A stretch of 64,000 bases of DNA from Burkholderiales bacterium. GTDB lineage: Bacteria; Pseudomonadota; Gammaproteobacteria; Burkholderiales; SG8-41. A program made the translations under genes and the position numbers. The notes beneath the pieces are model-generated. The model ran no database searches. It was not told the DNA's origin and was given only the letters and a program-made list of their open reading frames with translations. Below, one piece after another: positions 25,781 to 32,473 of this stretch (position 1 is the first letter of the stretch; each line of letters opens with the position of its first letter). Location of the stretch: assembly GCA_030684405.1 (NCBI GenBank), contig JAUXYA010000024.1, forward strand, positions 1 through 64,000. Reading direction: 5' to 3'.

Positions 25781-27030
25781 TGCAGAAACTCCCGTGGGTC
25801 GGTGATGACTCCCGTCAGTGCCGAAGCCGCCACCGTTGCCGGTGAGGCCATGTAGACCTGCGAGCTGGGATCACCCATGCGTCCCTTGAAGTTGCGCGTA
25901 CTGGAGGTCAGGCAGATTTCGTTCGGTCCCAGCACACCCATGTGGCCGCCGCCGCAGGCGCCGCAGGTCGGCGGCGCAATCATCGCGCCGGCCTCGATCA
26001 GTGTTTGCACCGCGCCACTGGCGACCACGTCGCGGTACACCGTCTGCGACGCCGGTGTCACGATGAAACGCACGCCGGCTGCGATGCGCCGGCCCTTGAC
26101 CACGCGCGCGGCCAGTTCGATATCGTCCTGGGTGCCATTGGCGCAGGAGCCAATGTAGGCCTGGTCGATGCGTGTACCGGCAGTTTTTGCGACCGGCTGC
26201 GAGTTGTTGACCACACTGTCGGGCAGGGCCACCAGCGGCTCCAGCGCCGACAGGTCGACATTGCGTACCGCATGGTATTTCGCGTCGGCATCGGGCCGCA
26301 CCGGCACCAAGGGCGCGGGATTGCGTGCACTGATCCACTCCGCCAGCACTGCATCTGCCTCGAAGGTCGCGAACTCCGCCGACAGTTCGGCCGACATCGC
26401 AGTAATTGTTTTACGGGCATTGATCGACAGTCCCGCAACGCCGGGACCGCCGTATTCAACGTTCATCGTCGCATGCGCGCCATGCACGCCGGCAATCTGC
26501 AGGAAGGCGTCCTTGGCAGTCACCGCCTCGGGCAATTTGCCGACCAGTTCGTACCGCACCGTCTCGCCGCAGCGGAACCAGGTCTGCCCCTTGATCGCCG
26601 CGTAGATAATGTCCGGACCGCCGACGCCGCGCGCCAGGCAGTTGAAAACGCCAGCGCTGCAGGTATGCGAGTCACTGCACAACAACACCGAGCCCGGTAG
26701 CGCGTAGCCGTAATCCGCCACCAGCTGGTGGCTGATGCCCTGGTTGTGGCCGACGTCGTGGAAGCGCTTGATGCCGAACTTCTTCACGAAAGCGCGGCCC
26801 GTGACCTGGGCCGCCGCGGCCTGCTGCGTCGGCGCCGGCACCCGGTGGTCGAAGGTGACAATGATCTTTTCCGGATCGGCAACCTTCAGGATGTCGCGCC
26901 AGTTGTTGGGCATGAAATTGTTGTCGAACAGGATCACAGTGTCGACTTCGACCGTGACCACGTCGCCCGGCACCACGGCCTTGCGGCCGCTTTTCGCGGC
27001 AAGGATTTTTTCTGCGATGGTCATGCCCAT
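25777..27030 (-). CDS. Aconitase-superfamily large subunit (LeuC-like hydro-lyase)
   Basis: From the ATG at 27030 (GGGGGGAG upstream; a GTG 15 nt earlier would overlap it) the protein has 417 residues. The [4Fe-4S] cysteines are in YIGSCANG (about 296) and PPTCGACGG (about 356 and 359). HDVGHNQGISHQ, CSDSHTCSAG and the C-terminal SSTRNFKGRMGD are family signatures. Short two-subunit members include isopropylmalate isomerase, homoaconitase and 2,3-dimethylmaleate hydratase. The isocitrate-lyase-type gene directly upstream favours hydration of an unsaturated dicarboxylate to a malate-like substrate for cleavage; this is inference. Confidence 0.9.
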   Translation of the reverse strand: MGMTIAEKILAAKSGRKAVVPGDVVTVEVDTVILFDNNFMPNNWRDILKVADPEKIIVTFDHRVPAPTQQAAAAQVTGRAFVKKFGIKRFHDVGHNQGISHQLVADYGYALPGSVLLCSDSHTCSAGVFNCLARGVGGPDIIYAAIKGQTWFRCGETVRYELVGKLPEAVTAKDAFLQIAGVHGAHATMNVEYGGPGVAGLSINARKTITAMSAELSAEFATFEADAVLAEWISARNPAPLVPVRPDADAKYHAVRNVDLSALEPLVALPDSVVNNSQPVAKTAGTRIDQAYIGSCANGTQDDIELAARVVKGRRIAAGVRFIVTPASQTVYRDVVASGAVQTLIEAGAMIAPPTCGACGGGHMGVLGPNEICLTSSTRNFKGRMGDPSSQVYMASPATVAASALTGVITDPREFLQ

Positions 27031-27051
27031 TTTTACTCCCCCCACCTGTTA

Positions 27052-27134
27052 CGTCACTCCGGCAAAAGCCGGAGTCCAGAAACGCTCGCACGAGCGGCAA
27101 TCCGGACCGTATTCCGGCTTTCGCCGGAATGACG
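27052..27134. repeat. Dispersed palindromic repeat (CGTCACTCCGGC type)
   Basis: The left arm 27052-27079 and right arm 27111-27134 are inverted relatives of each other. Each contains a CCGGC...GCCGG hairpin and is bounded by CGTCA / TGACG. It separates the lyase stop (27160) from the LeuC-like start. Confidence 0.85.
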
Positions 27135-27159
27135 GCCCATAATCACCGGGGCCGATCAT

Positions 27160-28053
27160 TCAACCACCCTTGTATTTCTCTTCCAGTTGGTCGAGAAATT
27201 TCATGCCCATCAGGTCGTTCAATTCCTCGAACCCCACCTGCAGATCGGTACGCTCGACCACCTTGTTCTGTCCGACCACCTCATCCTTGAACACTTCCAG
27301 CGCATTCATCATGCCGCGCAGCGCGGCAGTGGTCAGCAGGCGCGGGTAACTTACACCGCCGACACCGATGTCCTGCAGCTGTTTGGGTGACATCAGCGGC
27401 GTGGTCTTGCGCGGACGCATGCCGAGGCCCATGTTCACAATCAAGGGCTTCGGCACGTTATTGGCGACCTTGGCGATGTCTTCCTTCGACAGCAGCGCAT
27501 CGGCATACATCACGTCGGCACCGGCTTCGGCATACAGGTTGAGGCGGCGAATGGCCTCGTCCACGCCATGGGGGCCCGCCGCATCGGTGCGCGAGACGAT
27601 GACGAAGTCGTTGTCACGGCGCGCATCCACCGCTGCCTTGACCTTCTGCACCATTTCCTCGGCGGAAATGCAGGCCTTGCCCGCCATGTGACCGCAGCGC
27701 TTCGGCCATACCTGGTCCTCGATCATCAGCGCCGCCATGCCGGCCTTCTCGAAGGCGCGGACGACAAAATGCACGGTCATCGCATTGCCATAGCCGGTGT
27801 CGGCATCGGCGCGCAGCAACAAGTCAGAGCAGTCGGCAAGCCGGCGTGCGTTATTGAGATTTTCCTCGAAAGTCATCACGCCGCGATCGGCCCAGCCCAT
27901 GCGGCTCTCCGACACACCAGCACCGGAAATCGACGCGGTCTTGAAACCCGCGCGCTCGATCAGCCTCACGCTGTAGCCGTCATACACCCCGGGCTGGATG
28001 AGGATCTCTTTGCTGTACATCAAGTCCTTGAACTGCTTGCCTTTGCTCGCCAT
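27160..28053 (-). CDS. Isocitrate lyase/PEP mutase superfamily C-C lyase
   Basis: The 297-residue protein has the Mg-binding RADADTGYGN and the active-site loop PKRCGHMAGK with the catalytic Cys (about 120). That Cys marks C-C lyases (methylisocitrate lyase, 2,3-dimethylmalate lyase) rather than PEP mutase. The first part includes QPGVYDGYSVRLIERAGFKTASISG. It would cleave a 2-hydroxy- or 2-methyl-succinate-type acid into pyruvate or a 2-oxo acid plus a shorter acid. It begins the seven-gene minus-strand cluster, and GGAGGATTTCAC precedes the ATG. A divergent paralogue starts at 28193. Confidence 0.9.
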   Translation of the reverse strand: MASKGKQFKDLMYSKEILIQPGVYDGYSVRLIERAGFKTASISGAGVSESRMGWADRGVMTFEENLNNARRLADCSDLLLRADADTGYGNAMTVHFVVRAFEKAGMAALMIEDQVWPKRCGHMAGKACISAEEMVQKVKAAVDARRDNDFVIVSRTDAAGPHGVDEAIRRLNLYAEAGADVMYADALLSKEDIAKVANNVPKPLIVNMGLGMRPRKTTPLMSPKQLQDIGVGGVSYPRLLTTAALRGMMNALEVFKDEVVGQNKVVERTDLQVGFEELNDLMGMKFLDQLEEKYKGG

Positions 28054-28192
28054 GTGAAATCCTCCTTGAAAATGTATGGGTGCATTTTATCAACACGCCT
28101 CAGTTCTTCCGGCTCCAGGTATCGGATACTGGACTTGAACGCAAACAAAGGTGATGCGCTGGACTAAAATGCTCTCTTCATCGGAGAACCTC

Positions 28193-29128
28193 ATGCGCAC
28201 AAAAACCACTACCGAGCTGCGGCGTCTGCTGAAGGGCGGCAAAACCCTGGTCAAGCCCGGCGCCTACAACGCACTGTCGGCGAAAATCATCGAAAAAGCC
28301 GGTTTTCAGTGCTGCGGTGTCACAGGTTATGGCGTTTCAGCCTCATTGCTCGGCAAACCCGATGTCGGCCTGATCACGCTGGATGAAATCGTGATGATCA
28401 CCCGTTACATCGCTCGCGCCGTAAGAATCCCGGTGATTGCCGATGCCGACACCGGATTCGGCAATGCCATCAACGTGATGCGCACGGTGGAGGATTTCAT
28501 AGTCGCTGGAGCAGCCGCGATCCATATCGAGGATCAGGTCGCGCCCAAACGCTGCGGCCATGTCGCCGGCAAGCAGATCATCCCGCTGGAGGAAATGGCC
28601 GGCAAACTGCGCGCCGCAGATCGTGTACGCCGCGAACTGGATCCGGACTTTGTATTGATTGCGCGTTGCGATGCCCGCGGCATCGCCGGCGGCAGCGTCG
28701 ATGAACTGATCCGCCGCGCCAATGCCTATATCGATGCCGGTGCCGACATGATTTTCCCGGAAGCGCTGACCTCGGAAGCCGAACTGGAGCGCTGTGCCAG
28801 GGAGATCAGGGGGCCGCTGCATTTCAACCGCACCGGCGTGTCGCCACGATTGCCGGTGTCACGACTGAACGAACTCGGTATCGCAATGGTGTCCAACGCC
28901 ACCGGTTCGCTGCGCTCCTCCACTGTCGCAATGGTGGATTATTTTGCCGAGTTCGCGAAAGACGACGTCGAAGCGGTCAAACGTTTCGAGGCGCGGACGA
29001 AGGACCATCCCGCCGGCAACATGCACGCCTTCATCGGTTTCTCCGATATCAAAAAGCTGGAAGAGGAATTCCTGCCCAGCGCCGAAGTGCTAGCCAAGTA
29101 CGAGGGCTCGGTCGGTTTCCAGCCCTGA
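28193..29128 (+). CDS. Isocitrate lyase/PEP mutase superfamily C-C lyase, second copy
   Basis: From the ATG at 28193 (CGGAGAA upstream) the protein has 311 residues. IADADTGFGNAINV and PKRCGHVAGK show the metal site and catalytic Cys (about 121). The body LVKPGAYNALSAKIIEKAGFQCCGVTGYG parallels the gene at 27160, but the proteins differ enough to have distinct substrates. It diverges from the first lyase with a 139-bp shared upstream region and is followed 38 nt later by a Bug binding protein, forming a lyase-plus-binding-protein pair. Carboxylic-acid cleavage is expected; the substrate is unknown. Confidence 0.9.
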   Translation: MRTKTTTELRRLLKGGKTLVKPGAYNALSAKIIEKAGFQCCGVTGYGVSASLLGKPDVGLITLDEIVMITRYIARAVRIPVIADADTGFGNAINVMRTVEDFIVAGAAAIHIEDQVAPKRCGHVAGKQIIPLEEMAGKLRAADRVRRELDPDFVLIARCDARGIAGGSVDELIRRANAYIDAGADMIFPEALTSEAELERCAREIRGPLHFNRTGVSPRLPVSRLNELGIAMVSNATGSLRSSTVAMVDYFAEFAKDDVEAVKRFEARTKDHPAGNMHAFIGFSDIKKLEEEFLPSAEVLAKYEGSVGFQP

Positions 29129-29166
29129 CTGAATAAACCTGCTGTTTACAACGAGGAGAACCGCAT

Positions 29167-30132
29167 ATGCGCACCACATCAATCCTGCTGATCGCCACAG
29201 CCCTTGCCGCTTCAGGCACGGCCGTGGCTCAGAGCTATCCGACCAAACACATCCGCATCGTCGTTGTCAGCACGCCGGGCGGCAGCGTCGACACCCTGGC
29301 GCGAACCGTCGGCCCCAAGCTGGCGGAGCGCTGGGGCCAGCAGGTCCTGGTAGACAACCGACCCGGCGCCGGCGGCGCGATCGCCGCTGAAATCGTGGCA
29401 AAGTCGCAGCCCGACGGCTATACCCTGATCATGGGCACCGTGGCCTCCTTCGCCACCAATGTAAGCCTGCGCAAATCGCTGCCCTATGACCCGGTGAAGG
29501 ATTTCTCGCCGATCTCGCTGGTCGCGACCCAGAACCTGATGTTGCTGATTCATCCGTCGGTGCCGGCCAAATCCGTCAGGGAACTGACGGCCATCGCGAA
29601 AAAGCAGCCCGGCGTGCTGTCTTTCGCATCGGCAGGCAATGGCACCGGTGGCCATCTCTCCGGCGAGCTTTACAAGATGCTTGCCGGCGTCGACCTGCTG
29701 CACGTGCCGTACAAGGGCGTGCAACCGGCCCTGATCGACGTGGTCAGCGGCCAGGTGTCGATGACCTTCGCCAGCATTATTTCCTCCATGCCGCAAGTCA
29801 AAAACAACCGCCTGCGCCCACTGGCGGTAACCGGCGGCCAGCGTTCACCTGCGGCAAAAGAACTGCCGACGATGATCGAGGCCGGCGTCAAGGGTTATGA
29901 ATCGGCCACCTGGTACGGCCTGCTGGCGCCGGCCGGTACTCCGGCGGACATCGTCACCAAGCTCAACACCGAAGTCGTGGCCATCCTGAAAAGCCCGGAA
30001 ATGAACGACCGCCTGTCGAAAGAAGGCGCCGACCCCGTGGGCAACACGTCCGCCGAGTTTGCCCGGCACATCCAGGCCGAGATCGAAAAATGGCGCAAGG
30101 TCATCAAGGCTGCCGGCATACAGCCGAACTGA
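29167..30132 (+). CDS. Bug-family (TctC-type) periplasmic solute-binding protein
   Basis: The 321-residue protein has a signal peptide (MRTTSILLIATALAASGTAVAQ, cleavage near residue 21) and the Bug motifs SYPTKHIRIVVVSTPGGSVDTLAR, NRPGAGGAIAAEIVAKSQPDGYTL and YKGVQPALIDVVSGQV. GAGGAG precedes the ATG. It follows the second lyase by 38 nt, so it may deliver or sense the acid that lyase handles. No TctAB membrane proteins are in the window. A short palindromic, IS-like sequence begins 30 bp after its stop. Confidence 0.93.
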   Translation: MRTTSILLIATALAASGTAVAQSYPTKHIRIVVVSTPGGSVDTLARTVGPKLAERWGQQVLVDNRPGAGGAIAAEIVAKSQPDGYTLIMGTVASFATNVSLRKSLPYDPVKDFSPISLVATQNLMLLIHPSVPAKSVRELTAIAKKQPGVLSFASAGNGTGGHLSGELYKMLAGVDLLHVPYKGVQPALIDVVSGQVSMTFASIISSMPQVKNNRLRPLAVTGGQRSPAAKELPTMIEAGVKGYESATWYGLLAPAGTPADIVTKLNTEVVAILKSPEMNDRLSKEGADPVGNTSAEFARHIQAEIEKWRKVIKAAGIQPN

Positions 30133-30162
30133 TCCGAAACTGTGGAAAAAAAGGGCTCCTTG

Positions 30163-30213
30163 TGAACTGCACCCCAAAAGTTGGACACCTATCCAAACTT
30201 TTGGAGGTTTTTC
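30163..30213 (+). mobile_element. Possible remnant of an IS3-family terminus
   Basis: TGAACTGCACCCCAAAAGTT followed by an inverted repeat (30174-30204, CCAAAAGTT...AACTTTTGG) resembles the left end of IS150-group IS3 elements as I remember them. An ATG at 30214 opens only a short frame that runs into the antisense of the SDR gene. No transposase and no matching right end were seen. It could alternatively be the terminator hairpin of the Bug gene. Confidence 0.35.
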
Positions 30214-30297
30214 ATGACGGAAGCCTTTGATTTACTTGGTCGAGGCGAGAGTATTTGCTCCAACCACCCGCACCCCATGCAGGTACGCGCCCTCCTC

Positions 30298-31074
30298 CTA
30301 CCAGGCCACCGCGCCGCCATCGACCGGGATGATCGCCCCGGTCATGAAGTTCGATGCGTTCGATGCCAGCACCACGACAATGCCCTTCAGGTCATCCGGC
30401 CCGCCGGTGCGACCGAGCGGAATCTCGCGCTCGACGTTTTCCTTGTTCTTTATGTACATCTTTTCATTGATCGGCGTCACAAAAAACCCCGGGCAGATCG
30501 CGTTGACCTGGATGTTGTGCTGCGCCCACTTCACTGCAAGATCGCGGGTGAAATTGACCAGCGCACCCTTGCTTGAGCCGTAGGCAATCGAGTTGTAGGC
30601 GGCCGGGTTGCGGCCGACGAGGCCGGCAATCGACGCGATGTTGATGATCTTGCCGCGTTTCTGTTTGATGAACTCGCGGCCCAGCGCCTGTGCGCAGAGG
30701 AAGGGCGCGGTGATGTTGAGGTCAAACACCTGCTGCCAGCGTTCGAGAGGCGTGTCTTCCGGCGGCGCCACCCAGGCCCGGCCGGCGTTATTGACCAGCA
30801 CATCGACGCGGCCGAATTTTTTCAGCACTTCGTTTTTCATTGCTTCGACCTGATCCTGTTTGGTCACATCGCAGCCAATCGCCAGCGCCTTGACGCCGAT
30901 TTTTTCGATCTCCGTCGCTGCGGCTTCGCAGACATCCAGGCGCCGCGAACAAATCACGATGTTCGAACCGGCTTCGGCCAGCCCTTTTGCCATTTGGAGA
31001 CCAATGCCGGTTGCACCGCCGGTGACCACGCTGACCTGGCCTTCGAGATTCATCAATTCCTGGATTTTTGCCAT
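30298..31074 (-). CDS. SDR-family NAD(P)-dependent oxidoreductase
   Basis: The 258-residue classical SDR has TGGATGIG (about 18-25), NNAG, the catalytic Ser in INIASIAG, an extended YNSIAYGSSKGAL active site and an ending with PVDGGAVAW. GGAG lies before the ATG. It is the third gene of a minus-strand set (acyl-CoA synthetase, acyl-CoA dehydrogenase, SDR), which suggests oxidation of a hydroxyacyl intermediate or a similar alcohol. About 135 bp of palindromic repeat separate it from the dehydrogenase gene. Gluconate 5-dehydrogenase-like or FabG-like activity is equally possible from sequence. Confidence 0.88.
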   Translation of the reverse strand: MAKIQELMNLEGQVSVVTGGATGIGLQMAKGLAEAGSNIVICSRRLDVCEAAATEIEKIGVKALAIGCDVTKQDQVEAMKNEVLKKFGRVDVLVNNAGRAWVAPPEDTPLERWQQVFDLNITAPFLCAQALGREFIKQKRGKIINIASIAGLVGRNPAAYNSIAYGSSKGALVNFTRDLAVKWAQHNIQVNAICPGFFVTPINEKMYIKNKENVEREIPLGRTGGPDDLKGIVVVLASNASNFMTGAIIPVDGGAVAW

Positions 31075-31100
31075 GGGAACTCCTTCAAAAAATCTTTTTT

Positions 31101-31202
31101 GCCACAGAGATCACAGAGGCCACAGAGAAAAACCAATAAAAACAATTACTTAAATACTACTCCGAGCTTGCCGTTCTCTGTGCTCTCTGTGTCCTCTGTG
31201 GC
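31101..31202. repeat. CACAGAG-type extragenic palindrome, copy 2, with a nested AT-rich repeat
   Basis: The left arm is 31101-31129 and the right arm 31174-31202, 29 bp each, near reverse complements. The centre is occupied by a copy of the 20-bp AT-rich element (31135-31154), so one repeat appears inserted in the other. Confidence 0.87.
31135..31154 (+). repeat. 20-bp AT-rich interspersed repeat, copy 6
   Basis: AATAAAAACAATTACTTAAA matches the consensus except for A instead of T at position 19, with N = T. It lies in the loop of the CACAGAG palindrome between the SDR and acyl-CoA dehydrogenase genes. Confidence 0.68.
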
Positions 31203-31210
31203 TAAAGTCT

Positions 31211-32350
31211 TTAATCGTCTTTCAACAACAACCCCGCAATGATGTTGCGCTGGATTTCCGAGGTACCCTCATAGATGCGCACGATGCGCGCATCGCGGAA
31301 GGTGGTTTCGATGCCGACCTCGCGCATGTAACCCATACCGCCGTGGATCTGCACCGCAGCGTCAACCACGCGGCCCAGGGCTTCGGTGGAGAAAACTTTC
31401 GCAGTCGAAGCTTCCATCGTGCCGCGTTCGCCGCGCATCAGCGTGTCGATCGCGCGCTGCGTCAGCCCTCGTGCCGCATCACGCGCCACCGCCATGTCGG
31501 CCAGCATCCACTGCAGTCCCTGGTGTTCGGCAAGTCGCTTGCCGCCCTGGCTGCGGGTTTTCATGTATTCAGCAGTCTGGGTGATCAGCTTGTCCATCAT
31601 GCCGCAGCAGCGCGCGGACACCGTCACCCGGCCCGCGGTCAGCGTTTTCAGCGCCTGCACATAACCCATGCCTTCCGCGCCGAGCAGGTTTTCCGCCGGC
31701 ACTTCACAGTCAGTGAAGGACAGTGGCGCCGTGGTGCAGCCGTGCATGCCCATTTTCAGCTCGTTTTTGCCGATACCGAAACCGGGCGTGCCACGCTCGA
31801 CGACGAAAGACGAGATTCCCTTGATGCCCTTCGACTTGTCGGTGATTGCCATCACCGTGAACACCTGCGCCAATCCAGCGTTGGTGATGTAGATCTTTTC
31901 GCCGTTGAGGATGTAACGGTCGCCCTTCTTTACTGCCGTGGTGCGCATCGCCGCCGGATCGGAACCGGCTTGGGGCTCCGTTAACGCAAACGCGCCGACC
32001 CACTCACCGCTGGCCATTTTCGGCAGAAACTTCTTCTTCTGCGCCTCGTTGCCCAGCGCGGTGATGCCGGTGGTGCTGATGCCGGTGTGATTGCCGATCA
32101 GCGTGGCGAAACCGTAGTTGGTCTGCCCCATGACTTCCTCGATCGCGCATTTGCCGGCGAGGTCGAGGCCGCTGCCGCCGTATTCCTCGGGTATCGTCAG
32201 CCCGAACAAGCCCATGTCGCGGGCGAGCTTGATAAGGTCATCCGGAATCGCATCGTTTTCCTCAATCCAGCGCGAACGCGGCTCGACCTGTTCGCGCACG
32301 AATTTCGCGACTTCGTCGCAGAGCAGGCGGACTTCTTCGGAAACGGCCAT
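31211..32350 (-). CDS. Acyl-CoA dehydrogenase
   Basis: The 379-residue flavoprotein is normal length for the family. It shows GLFGLTIPEEYGGSGLD, the FAD/substrate segment FALTEPQAGSDPAAMRTTA, KIYITNAGLA, and near the C-terminus QIHGGMGYMREVGIETTFRDARIVRIYEGTSEIQ, where the Glu of YEGT is the expected catalytic base. It introduces a trans-2,3 double bond into an acyl-CoA and passes electrons to ETF. AAGGGG precedes the ATG. Together with the acyl-CoA synthetase upstream it forms an acid-activation and beta-oxidation module. Chain-length preference cannot be read. Confidence 0.93.
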   Translation of the reverse strand: MAVSEEVRLLCDEVAKFVREQVEPRSRWIEENDAIPDDLIKLARDMGLFGLTIPEEYGGSGLDLAGKCAIEEVMGQTNYGFATLIGNHTGISTTGITALGNEAQKKKFLPKMASGEWVGAFALTEPQAGSDPAAMRTTAVKKGDRYILNGEKIYITNAGLAQVFTVMAITDKSKGIKGISSFVVERGTPGFGIGKNELKMGMHGCTTAPLSFTDCEVPAENLLGAEGMGYVQALKTLTAGRVTVSARCCGMMDKLITQTAEYMKTRSQGGKRLAEHQGLQWMLADMAVARDAARGLTQRAIDTLMRGERGTMEASTAKVFSTEALGRVVDAAVQIHGGMGYMREVGIETTFRDARIVRIYEGTSEIQRNIIAGLLLKDD

Positions 32351-32375
32351 TACAACCCCTTAAAACCTAAAAACA

Positions 32376-32458
32376 GCCACAGAGGACACAGAGAGCACAG
32401 AGAAAACCAAACCTCTGTTTTTTTTGCAGTTCTCTGTGAGCTCTGTGTCCTCTGTGGC
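32376..32458. repeat. CACAGAG-type extragenic palindrome, copy 3
   Basis: The left arm 32376-32404 (GCCACAGAGGACACAGAGAG...) and right arm 32430-32458 are near-perfect inverted 29-bp sequences with a 25-bp centre. It lies between the acyl-CoA synthetase stop and the dehydrogenase start, where it could fold within the transcript. Confidence 0.88.
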
Positions 32459-32473
32459 TAAAGTTTTTGACCT

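Noticed and set aside
25271-27030. Leucine biosynthesis genes leuC/leuD
   Set aside because: No leuA or leuB nearby, the small-subunit loop is SSRAAA rather than SSRE(H/Q)A, and the neighbours are catabolic.
30214-30576. ORF starting at the ATG after the IS-like sequence
   Set aside because: It becomes antisense to the SDR gene after about 30 codons and resembles no transposase.
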